Below the pieces are notes generated by a model. The model saw only the letters and a program-made list of their open reading frames with translations, had not been told where the DNA came from and did no database searches. From assembly GCA_963682025.1 (NCBI GenBank), contig OY821521.1:191828575-191892574 (forward strand): 64,000 bases of DNA, read 5' to 3'. The stretch comes from Cordilura impudica (lineage: Eukaryota; Arthropoda; Insecta; Diptera; Scathophagidae). Within the stretch, counting starts at the first letter, position 1. Every line of letters starts with the position of its first letter. A program made the translations under genes and the position numbers. Shown piece by piece: positions 24,490-34,260 of the stretch.

Positions 24490-26480
24490 TTGAAACTAAA
24501 ATTGAAATTTTTTAAATTAAAATGGAAAATCTTAAAATTAAAATTGAAAAGTTTTGAAATTGAAATTAATATTAAAAAATTTTAAATTAAGTGAAAAGTT
24601 TTAAAATAAATAAAAATTGTGAATTTGGAAATTAAAAATGAAAATTTTAAAATTAAAATTGAAAAATTTGTAAATAAAAATTTAACATTTTGAAATTAAA
24701 ATTGAAAATTTTGAAATTGAATTAAAATTGAAAATTTTAATATTAGAATTAAATTTGAAAATTCTGAAATTAAAATTAAAATTGAAAATTTTGCAATAAA
24801 ATTAAAATTGAAAATTTTGCAATTAAAATAAAATTGAATATTTTTGAAATTGAATTTTAAAATTAAAATTGTACATTAAAAAATATAGAATTTGAAAATT
24901 TTTAAATTAAAATGGAAAATCTTAAAATTAAAATTGAAAAGTTTTGAAATTGAAATTAATATTAAAAATTTTTAAATTAAATGAAAAGTTTTTGAATTTG
25001 GAAATTAAAAATGAAAATTTTAAAATTAAAATTGAAAAATTTGTAAATAAAAATTTAACTCTTTAAAATAAAAATTTAACATTTTAAAATTAAAATTGAA
25101 AATTTTGAAATTGAACTAAAATTGAAAATTTTAATATTAGAATTAAATTTGAAAAATCTGAAATTAAAATTAAAATTCAAAATTTTGCAATTAAAATAAA
25201 AGTGAAAATTTTTGAAATTGAATTTTAGAATTAAAATTGTACATTAAAAATGTAGAATTTGAAAATTTTTAAATTAAAATGGAAAATCTTAAAATTAAAA
25301 TTGAAAAGTTTTGAAATTGAAATTAATTTAAAAAATTTTTGGAAATTAAAAATGAAAATTTTAAAATTAAAATCGAAAAATTTGTAAATAAAAATTTAAC
25401 TTTTGGAATAAAAATTTAACATTTTAAAATTAAAATTGAAAGTTCTGAAATTGAATTAAAATTGAAAATTTTAATATTAAAATTAAATTTGAAAATTTTG
25501 AAATTAAAATTAAAATTGAAAATTTTGCAATTAAAATTAAAATTGAAAATTTTTAAACCATAATGGAAAATTCAAAAATTATACTTGAAATTGAATTTTA
25601 AAATTAAAATTGTAAATTAAAAATATAGAATTTGAAAATTTTTAAATTAAAATGGAAAATCTTAAAATAAAAATTGAAAACTTTTGAAATTGAAATTAAT
25701 ATTAAAAATTTTTAAATTAAGTGAAAAGTTTTAAAATAAATAAAAATTGTGAATTTGGAAATTAAAAATGAAAATTTTAAAATTAAAATCGAAAAATTTG
25801 TAAATAAAAATTTAACTCTTTGAAATAAAAATTTAACATTTTGAAATTAAAATTGAAAATTTTGAAAATGAATTAAATTGAAAATTTTAATATTAAAATT
25901 AAATTTGAAAATTTTGAAATTAAAATAAAAATTGAAAATTTTGCAATTAAAATTAAAATTGAAAATTTTTGAAATTGAATTTTAAAATTAAAATTGTAAA
26001 TTAAAAATATAGAATTTGAAAATTTTTAAATTAAAATGGAAAATCTTAAAATTAAAATTGAAAAGTTTTGAAATTGAAATTAATTTAAAAAAAATTTTTG
26101 GAAATTAAAAATGAAAATTTTAAAATTAAAATCGAAAAATTTGTTAATAAAAATTTAACTCTTGAAATAAAAAGTTAACATTTTGAAATTAAAATTGAAA
26201 ATTTTGAAATTGAATTAAAATTGAAAATTTTAATATTAAAATTAAATTTAAAAATTTGGAAATTAAAATTAAAATTGAAAATTTTGCAATTAAAATTAAA
26301 ATTGAAAATTTTTAAATCAGAATGGAAAATTCAAAATTTATACTTGAAGTTGAATTTCAAAATTAAAATTGTAAATTAAAAATATAGAATTTTAAAATTT
26401 TTAAATTAAAATTGAAAATATTAAAATTAAAGTTGAAAAGTTTGGAAATTGAAATTGATATTAAAAATTTTTTAATTAAG
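24490..26480. repeat. AT satellite, ~370-390-bp higher-order repeat, about 6 copies
   Basis: The landmark aatggaaaatcttaaaatta recurs at about 24521, 24911, 25278, 25651 and 26035, with a diverged copy at about 26405. Spacings are about 390, 367, 373, 384 and 370 bp. A second landmark, gaatttggaaattaaaaatg, follows it at constant distance in several units. Confidence 0.8.
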
Positions 26481-26879
26481 TAAAAATTTTAAATTGTTAA
26501 TTTCGAAATTAAAATTGAAAATTTTAAAAGTAAAATCGAAAAATTTTGAAATTAAATTAAAATTGAAAATTTTAAAATTAAAATGGAAAATTTTAAAATT
26601 AAAACTGTAAATTTGGAAATTAAAATTGAAAATTTTAAAATAAAAATTTAATTAACATTTTGGATTGAAAATTGAAAATTTTTCCTATTAAGATTGAAAC
26701 TTGAAAATATAGAAATTGAAATGTAACATTCATTATTTTTTAAATCAAAATGAAAACTTTTGAATATAAAATTGTTTATCTTGAAATGGAAATTTTTAAA
26801 AATAAAATTAAATATTTTTAAATTAGAATTCAAAATTTGGAAATTAATTGTAATTATTTTGATACTAGTATTAAAATAC

Positions 26880-27035
26880 GAGAGCGGATCAAAAAAATAT
26901 TTCTCAACATGGTCTCCTTCCAGTTCGATATTTTTACTTACATAGTACAACGTTTCTCTAATATTGTTTGCATTTCTCAAGGTCCTCAATGATTTCATCG
27001 CTGGGAGCTAAATATCTTCCCGCCCAGCCAATTCG
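26880..27035 (-). pseudogene. Mariner transposase C-terminal remnant
   Basis: On the minus strand, one frame reads WLGGKIFSS and, after a frameshift, another reads IELEGDHVEKYFF. Mariner transposases end with a [WF]LGGK.FSS stretch followed by a [CK].ELEGDYVEK-type motif. Only this C-terminal scrap survives, with stops and shifts, embedded in AT satellite; the rest of the element is absent. Confidence 0.55.
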
Positions 27036-28052
27036 TTAGGTTTGAAAATAGAAAATAGTCATTGGCAGCTAAATTCGAGAGATAATGCTAGTGAGGTTAG
27101 CAATTCGTAGATCATTTCTAGAAATCTTGCCATGGCGACTACACACGTGTGTAGTAACCAAGGATTATCAAAAATTTTTTAAATGTTGTAGAATTTAATA
27201 AAATTTTTATGCTATTGAAAACTGTATAGGTACAATATTAATATTTAATATGAGTTATGATGAGTTATGATTTCAAAAATATTTTGTATAAATTTATATT
27301 TTAGGAATATGAATACTTATTTATCTAACTGTCTTTATAATGGCGTCATTAGAAACCGGTCAATCATTTTTTTTTGTTCATTTTATTTTTCAAAAATTCT
27401 ATGGTTGTCTTAACTATTTATTTATTAATGAACTAAACCTCTAGATCAGAAGCAAGTAAAACAAAACAGACAAACAATAAAACAAACTAATATTCATATC
27501 TTTTTGTTTCTTTTTCTTTTTTTTTTGCAAAATATTTAGTATGAAATTTTTTAAAACAAAAACAAAATATAGTGGAGATAAAAACACCATATTGTGACCT
27601 TGACAAAATGATGTTTTTGATTTTCTAACCTGCCATGAAACCGGTTTATATTAAAGTATGTACATACTTATTCGTACACATACTTCAAATTTAATTAACA
27701 CACACTCAGCAAATTTTTTTTCTCCTTTGAAACGTCAAACGTCATACCTACCAACAGCTAATTTCATGATTTCTGTTTACGATTTTTCTTAAAGAAATCA
27801 ACGAAAAATATCATGCCATATGCTACCTGAGTGCAAAACATCACCATCATGAGATTGCCATTGTGTTGTGTAGACGACTGATAGTTGAAACAATGAAATT
27901 TTAGCTGACAAGCGATTATTAGGTTTCGGAATTTTATTTTTTCTTTAATTAACAAGAGACAATTTAAATTGCAATTAGTTTAGGAATTTTCCAGAAATTA
28001 AATATGTTTTATTCTAAGAGTTTTTAACCCTTAAAAACCCATTAATATGAGG
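27036..28052. other. Gene-free stretch
   Basis: Mixed sequence of normal fly-intron complexity. No domain or RNA gene recognised. Short frames such as 27764-27955 show no similarity that I can name. Confidence 0.45.
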
Positions 28053-28199
28053 GTGGATCAATAAGTCAATAATGATTCTGAGTCGAAAGTGATTCTGAGT
28101 CGATCGGTATTATAAAACATGGATTTGGGTCAAATATTTTTGGTTACAAAATGTGGTCGTTATACCCTGACCACATAGTCGTATAGGGTATAATAAAAT
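28053..28199 (+). repeat. Family B 3'-end fragment
   Basis: Matches the last ~130 bp of the full B copy: 'gattctgagtcgatcggtat', 'aaatatttttggttacaaa', and the 'tatagggtataataa' terminus. It has lost its 5' portion. It stands about 95 bp left of the Tc1-like element. Confidence 0.65.
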
Positions 28200-28548
28200 A
28201 TGAACTTAATAAAAATGTGTTTCTTACTTTAATTTTAATATTTTATGGATTTTATTTTATAAATCGCGTTTTTTCGGCTGAAAAAAATATGTACAGCTGC
28301 GCTCAAAAAAATAGCACCAGGATAAAACAAAAAGTTCTTCGTTAGATATTTGGAAATAGGTCAAACTGATTTGATTGAATACTTGTCATAAGATACTTAC
28401 AAGACTGTGAAATAATATTAAATAACTGTTGATTTGGTTTTTTATTTTATTACAAATTTTCAACTTTTTTAAAACAACTTGAAAAACACTGAAAGCACTG
28501 CAGTTCTTATTGTATTAAAAATAAATACTTAAACTAATGATAAATAAA

Positions 28549-29328
28549 AACAAGAAATTTATAGTCGGTCTAGACCGGTCTAGACCCTATACCATGCGTT
28601 TAGAGACCCTATCTCATAGGCCCAACTAACTGGACATAGAAAATAAGCATAAACCAAATTTGAGTGGGATTTTTATAAATTTTTTTGGCTGCAGATATGA
28701 AAAAGTTCATATCGGATGCTATATCTATATGGGGACTAGGCCCAAAAATGGACCGATCCTGACTATGTTTGGTAAAGTCTCTTGTATTTTGCAAAAATAT
28801 ATACAAACAAAATTTGAGAAGAATAGGTGCAATATTTTTGTTTTTTGATAGATTTAAGTGAAGATCGGGAAGCAGCTCTATATGGGGCCTATGAATAAGA
28901 GTTGTCCCATAGAAATCATTTTTGGACTACTCATTAATGGATATAATAAACGTATACAAACCCAATTTGAGTAAGATCTATATGACAATTTGGATGTTAT
29001 GGCAATTTATGTCGATTTCATAGGGGTCATTTGTATGGGGGCTAGGTCTGAACATGGACCGATTCTCACCAATTTCAATAGCGTTCATACTATGGCCGAT
29101 AAAAGCTTATACACCAAATTTATTCATATTTGCGACCAGTATTTTGATTACAAGGTTTACATGGACACACAGACGGACGGACGGACGAACGGACATCGTT
29201 AAATCGAATCAGTTAGTGATTCTGATTCGATCGGTATAATAAAAGATGGGTCTAGGTCAAATATTTTTGGTAGTTACAAACAGCAGCACAAAGTCACATA
29301 TTTGTATAGGGTATAATAAATTAACGAT
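28549..29328 (+). mobile_element. Mini-me-like element (family B), full copy
   Basis: Runs from 'aaacaagaaatttatagtcgg' to 'tatagggtataataa', with the tract gacggacggacggacgaacgg at about 29172-29193. Inverse-orientation copies are at 45064-45705 and 2216-2700. Short ORFs in it (28609-28806, 28660-28848, 28990-29239) are repeat sequence. GTCY tract plus TA-rich end match the description of mini-me elements of flies (family knowledge); there is no coding capacity. Confidence 0.7.
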
Positions 29329-29336
29329 TTTGAATT

Positions 29337-29573
29337 CAGGGGCCAAATCACCGCATAAAATCACCGAGTAAAATCAATCGATATTCCATCTTTTGGTTTA
29401 TTATTTAAAGAAGACGGACAAACATCAGCCCTCGTTTCACTTTTACTCTTAGTTAGGAGCCATAATTCGTTAACTATGACATAGCAAAATTATTTTTAGT
29501 ATTTTATTTTGGACAATAAAAAAATTATTTCGATCAAAAAATTTCGATAACGAATGCGGTAATTTCGCCCCAG
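29337..29573. mobile_element. MITE with CAGGGG / CCCCAG ends (hAT-like), copy 1
   Basis: Inverted ends CAGGGGCCAAATCACCGCAT and, reverse complemented, CTGGGGCGAAATTACCGCAT. The same element is at 63011-63252. CAGGGG-type ends suggest hAT, but no clear 8-bp duplication was found around either copy. Confidence 0.6.
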
Positions 29574-29643
29574 TATTTTTATGATATCTTCTCATATTGA
29601 AATAAATATTTTGTTGCGTTCCCATTATAACCTCTTCACAACG

Positions 29644-32417
29644 CACAGTGGGTTGAAAAGCATGAAAAGTGAGGATTAATTCAGGGAAGACGTAATTTCA
29701 AAATATTGTTAATTTTTTTTAATGGATATTCATTAATACATAAAAAACCACCATTTAAAAAAAAAAAGTGGAAAAAAAATTTATTTTAAACCGTTAGGAG
29801 CTTTTTGCGTTTTGGAAAAAATGATCGTTTCTTACAATTTTCGCTGTAACTTTGGAATAAAAAGCGATAAATTAGTAAATGCAAGTTAGAACTTAGTTAA
29901 TGTGCTTTCAGAAACAATAAATTTTTTTTAAAAAAATAAAAAAGGAATAAATATTTAATATGTATTTATATTATTAAAATTGAATTTTAAAATCTGATTT
30001 TATTTTCCAAATTCCACAATTCCACAAATTTAACTCAAAAAATTCACATTATAAAATAATATTATGTTTTTATTGATGAATAATTATAAGCACAAAACAA
30101 ACAACCATTTCAGAAAAATTAAAAAAAAAATTAAAAAAAATTAATTCAATTAATATTGAATATATTGCTACATTTATAATTGAAAATTTTGTATGCATTT
30201 GTTTTGTTTATTTTTTATGTTATACATATTGTTCTTATTTAAGAGAAACTTAAATATATATATATACATATATATACAATTAAAATCAAGGATCCTCCGT
30301 ATTATCATCACCTTCATAAATATAATCAACATCTTCATAATTATCATCATCAATATCTTCATTAATCTCTTCTTCATCAGAAATCTTGGGCAAAATTAAT
30401 AAATCTAGTGCCATCTGTGGTATATTATATATTTTTTTTGTATAATTTTTGCTTTTAGTGGTAATTAAAGGATCCGACCTAAGAAGTAACCTATTGAATA
30501 TATCTTCATTTGACTTCTCCCGACTGCATTTACGAGAATAGTGTTCTCTGTAATTTTTAAAATCTTTATTTCTAGCTTCTTGAGCTTCCTCAGATAGATG
30601 ACCTATTGGCAACAAGGCGTATCTTACTATTTCTGGCCCGTGAATAAGGATTTTATGTAAAGTTGGAGGCATATAATACCACGGATAGAACTTAACAAAA
30701 TGTCTGGCTGTATTCTGAGTATATTTTCTAAATTTTTCTACGTGAATCTCGTGCCCGCAAGATACAGCAATAAGTATCACATGCATTCTTTCTATCAATT
30801 CTGCATCAACTTTTGTGATTTGAGCAGAAACATCTGCATTTTGAAAAAACCGTCTGGCAGTGTTGCCATCATAAGAGTTTCCAAAACCTGGCTTTGGTTG
30901 GTCCACGATCAGTCCAGTTTTCTCTCTAAAGTCTTTTTGAATCCGTAATTTTGTTACTGAAACTATTTTTGTTATCATCATCAGTTTCTGTATTTCTGTA
31001 TTTACTTCTTTACCAATCATTCTATCAACTGAATTAAAATCCTTGCTTGTTGAACCACAAATGTAGCACTTTTGTGTGGATGTTGTATCCGTAATAGCGT
31101 TACAAACTTTTCCATCAATCATTACTAACATAAGTTTGTGATTTATTTTTATTGATTTTTCTCCTAATAAAACTACAGAATCCAAAAGAAGTTCAATTTC
31201 GTTTTCAACCCGTTCCTTTTCAAGTTTTGCAGTAGTTGCTGTTTCCTTTATAAATTCTATTTTTAAAGGTCTACAGAATCTAGTGGAAGATGGACGAGGA
31301 TTTTGCCAAATTATTTTGTCATTGCAAACTAATCTCAGTGGTATAATAGATGTAATGAATACAGAAGAATCACTAGAATTTAAGCCATGAAATGCTTGTT
31401 TATAGGAACTATGTCCAGAGCTTCCATCAAATCCCCATTTAGAAAATAATGTTATTTTGAACAGTTGTTCATGGCTTAAAGAAATAATTTCGGTTTGTTT
31501 TATTTCGACTAGATGCTCAATAGTATGATCTAAAAGATCTTGTAGACTTACTTGAGCTGAAGTTTCACAAATTTTCAAGTTATCACGTTTCGGGTAACAT
31601 TTTTGTTTAGCTTGTTGAACTTTACTGTAGGAAGGAAATATATCTGGAGCAGCTTTATTTGCAATCTGTCTTAACACTTTTAGTTTCCTGCAATTTTTTT
31701 ATATTGTTCAAAAACTTTTTACCCGAGAACATTTTGTAATTTCAGAGCTTCGATTTTTCGCTCCACTATAATGTGCATGATCATTAAAATTATTTATTGT
31801 AATACTAGGTTACACATTTACAACAGCAACAATAACAATCACAGCTACGAAAATAAACACAAAACAAAAACTAAAAAAAGATTTTTTCTGTTGTGTTTTC
31901 AAGCATTTTTTTTTTTAATTTTATACTGGGGACTTTTAATAAAAACTTGAATATTACATTCGTTGGCAAGTATTGCCATATTTTACTACAATGTAAATAA
32001 TTTTACCCGATCTCATCTAGAATTACGTTGAAACTCAATCTCTTTTTAAAAAATACCCTGTGTTTAGGACAATTTTCAAAAAATTATTAAAAATATTTCT
32101 AAAACATTTATCTAAATACAGTCAAATACCTGAAGTTGATGCATCCATTTGAAAAAAGTTAGAATTTAAAAAAAAAAATGAAAAAAATTAAACTTGAAAT
32201 ATCTCGTTTTTCACTTTTTACCACTTCGAGCAAAATTAAAAAAAATTGTTGAACTTTGAGTGAGTATAGCAAGAAAAGTAAACAACTTGGAACAATAATT
32301 TTACCAGTTAGTGATGTCCCATTTTATACTCTGTTACCCGGTATAAAAATTTATTACAAAATACTCATTTCAATTTTTGAATTAATCCTCACTTTTGACC
32401 CTTTTCAACCCAATGTG
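29644..32417 (-). mobile_element. RAG1/Transib-type transposon, complete ends, 5-bp TSD
   Basis: Left TIR (29644-29683) begins CACAGTGGGTTGAAAAG. The right TIR (32378-32417, reverse complement) begins CACATTGGGTTGAAAAG. About 36 of the first 40 bases agree, ending at aagtgaggattaattca. The same 5-bp sequence CAACG lies immediately outside both ends (29639-29643 and 32418-32422). Five-bp duplications and a CAC-initial heptamer-like end are hallmarks of Transib and RAG-type transposition; CACAGTG is the exact consensus heptamer of V(D)J recombination signals. The 2774-bp element carries one long minus-strand frame (30286-31677) with RAG1-like catalytic motifs. It sits in the 3' part of a Tc1-like transposase. 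The 3' non-coding part is 29684-30285 and the 5' part 31700-32377. Confidence 0.85.
30286..31677 (-). CDS. RAG1/Transib-like DDE transposase (N-terminus probably incomplete)
   Basis: Open for 463 codons. Residues that line up with the RAG1 core: FDGSSGH (Asp84 for the first catalytic Asp), MIDGK (Asp188, second), CYIC (Cys204/Cys207, the Zn-binding C-x2-C), GNTARRF (RAG1 has GNFARK), HKILIHGPE (His341/His346, the H-x4-H zinc ligands), and SEEAQEARNK (Glu367, third catalytic residue, RAG1 Glu962 in NESGNK). A cysteine- and Arg/Lys-rich segment follows, then an acidic tail (DEEEINEDIDDDN). The protein would bind the CAC-initial TIRs and cut and join DNA. The first listed codon is GTG and there is a stop 24 bases upstream. 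The true start is probably in an upstream exon joined at the acceptor-like ttgcag (about 31690-31695); an ATG at about 31733 in another frame hints at a frameshift or a small intron. No RAG2-like gene is present. Confidence 0.8.
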   Translation of the reverse strand: MLRQIANKAAPDIFPSYSKVQQAKQKCYPKRDNLKICETSAQVSLQDLLDHTIEHLVEIKQTEIISLSHEQLFKITLFSKWGFDGSSGHSSYKQAFHGLNSSDSSVFITSIIPLRLVCNDKIIWQNPRPSSTRFCRPLKIEFIKETATTAKLEKERVENEIELLLDSVVLLGEKSIKINHKLMLVMIDGKVCNAITDTTSTQKCYICGSTSKDFNSVDRMIGKEVNTEIQKLMMITKIVSVTKLRIQKDFREKTGLIVDQPKPGFGNSYDGNTARRFFQNADVSAQITKVDAELIERMHVILIAVSCGHEIHVEKFRKYTQNTARHFVKFYPWYYMPPTLHKILIHGPEIVRYALLPIGHLSEEAQEARNKDFKNYREHYSRKCSREKSNEDIFNRLLLRSDPLITTKSKNYTKKIYNIPQMALDLLILPKISDEEEINEDIDDDNYEDVDYIYEGDDNTEDP

Positions 32418-33535
32418 CAACGTTTTTGCATCAATTTCACCAGATTTAGGCACCTCTCCTTCGAAATTGAGTTCCGGATTTGCTGAACAGCCATTCATTA
32501 CTGGTTGGCTGTATTTGGTATACTCCCTTCTTTATATCCGTCCATAAATTCTCGATTGGATTTAGATCTGGGGACTGAGCTGGCCATTCCATCACAATTA
32601 TTTTTTTGTCCTGAAACCACTTTTTTGCAAGTTTGCTGGTATGCTTCGGGTAATTGTCTTGCTGCCAGATCCAAACCAGCGGTATTTCCTCACAAACATA
32701 TGGTAGCATTACTTCCTGGAGGATATTAACGTAAACTGTCTTATCCGTGATGTTTCTGATCCAATATATGGGTCCTACTCCATATTAGAAAAAGCACCCC
32801 CATACCATAATGCTAGAACCATCATGTTTAAAGGTTTTTGTTGTGAATTTTGGATTGAATTCAGCGTTAAGGGTCTTCTGACGTAAGAACACGATCCTTT
32901 GCCTCCAAATAAAACATCTTTAAACTTTTCTCAACTTTTCAGCTGGCCATTCCAAATGAATTCTAGCAAACTCCAAACGCTTTGCAACATGCTTACGTGA
33001 GAGCAGAGACATTTTTCGGACATTACAGGCATTCAAAATGTTGCCTTGCAATCTTTGACGTATAGTTTCAACACTTGCGGACACGCTTGGCTCCTTTTTT
33101 AGCTCTGTAGCTGGCATAAATAGGGTCTTCTTGCATTGTCTGACTAAACGTTTAACCATTAATGGTGACAAAACTTTCTTGCGACCACGTGTTTCAGAGT
33201 TTTTAGTATTTTTTTTTTTTTTACATTTACAATCATTTTATTAAAGCACCCAACCAATTTTCTTATTTCAGAATATGATTTATGCTCAGAAACCATTTTT
33301 TTATAATAGCACGTTTTTCAGGTGTTCAATGCTTTCAACGTTCCATTTCTATGAAAATATATATGTATATGTGATGAATTATTTTTTTTTTAAATAAAAA
33401 ACATCTTACTTTCAACTTTTTATCCTTTTATTTCAACTATTAAATCACTATTAATTTTTCTATGAATTTTTGTCATTCGATGCTATTTTAATAAAAAGAA
33501 CCGTTAACTTTTTTTTTTTTTAAAAAGTGCGCTTA

Positions 33536-34018
33536 AGGTGCTATTACATGATATGTTTTTTACATATGTACTGTCAAATTTTCCCACAACAAAAGTTGTA
33601 CACATCATGTGATACATATGAAACATTGTTTATGTACAATACATGAGGAAAGTCACAAGTACATTTTTCAATTAGAACAGGTTCTATTTTTGAATGACAA
33701 ACATATGAAAATACAACACTGCTTGTGGCGAAAGAAAAACAGAGTAAATTATAAAGATTAATATTGAAAGAAAAATAAATTGTTTAGTATTAACAATTAA
33801 AAAATATATAACTTTTTTTTACAAATAAATTTTTGTAAATTCACAAATTAAATCAGCTGTTTACATTTAGAGGTTATGTCATACGGAAATACATATGCAC
33901 GTGTGATAGCAAAAATTATGAATCGTATGTAAAAGACAATTTTGACAGACATGAGGAATTTCATATGGATAAAAAAGTGACAGTACATATGTAAAAAACA
34001 CTTCGTGTAATAGCACCT
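33536..34018. mobile_element. MITE with TTA duplication (PIF/Harbinger-like)
   Basis: About 41-bp TIRs: AGGTGCTATTACATGATATG at the left; AGGTGCTATTACACGAAGTG for the right end reverse complemented. Both continue through ttttttacatatgtactgtca. TTA flanks both ends (33533-33535 and 34019-34021). A 3-bp TWA duplication is typical of PIF/Harbinger. The 483-bp element is inserted in the 5' part of the Tc1-like element and has no coding frame. Confidence 0.8.
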
Positions 34019-34260
34019 TTAGAGAGAATATACGTAATAGAACAGTATTGCATACTTACTTTCAAATAATACCCACAAAACATTTTTTTTTCACTAGCAT
34101 GAACAAAGACTTGGTGCTATTTTTTGACCGGCACTGTCTATAATGATTACGTTTTAAAATTTTAATAAAAAAAATTACTGCCATTAAAAATTTTTTTTGG
34201 ACAATATTACTAAGGTGAATATGAGTTTTTTTATATTTCTTAAACTTTAAAAAAAAAAAA

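Larger units (their letters stand above)
29583..33293 (-). pseudogene. Tc1-like transposase, DD34E, interrupted and frameshifted
   Basis: Begins MVSEHKSYSEIRKL at 33293 (minus). Then a helix-turn-helix region (SPLMVKRLVRQCKKT, about 33171-33090; SASVETIRQRLQGN), HDGSSIMVWGCF (about 32825-32790), and QQDNYPKHTSKLAKKW...SPDLNPIENLW (about 32670-32540). The QQD to PIE spacing is 34 residues, the DD34E signature of the Tc1 group. The C-terminal codons are cut by the RAG1-like insertion at 32417/29644 and resume to the left as RGYNGNATKYLFQYEKIS, ending near 29583. Several stops and frame changes show it is dead. It is normally a ~340-residue cut-and-paste transposase. Confidence 0.8.
28295..34136 (-). 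mobile_element. Tc1-like DNA transposon broken by four nested insertions
   Basis: Left terminus CAGCTGCGCTCAAAAAAATA (28294/5 on, after TA) and right terminus (reverse complement CAGTGCCGGTCAAAAAATAG, ending 34136) align, and both continue into GCACCA. Removing four internal insertions (28549-29328, 29337-29573, 29644-32417 and 33536-34018) leaves about 1.5 kb, the normal Tc1-like size. The enclosed transposase on the minus strand is broken. A TA duplication is clear at the left; the right flank reads TCTA, so it is mutated or the end is off by two bases. Confidence 0.75.

Noticed and set aside
26648..26998. 116-residue minus-strand frame
   Set aside because: Mostly AT satellite read as Asn/Phe/Lys/Ile; only the first ~40 residues include mariner-derived sequence, and that is frameshifted.
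30174..30399. Met/Ile-rich overlapping frames at the 3' end of the RAG1-like gene
   Set aside because: They arise from the acidic GAT/GAA codon tail and TA-rich 3' sequence in other frames.
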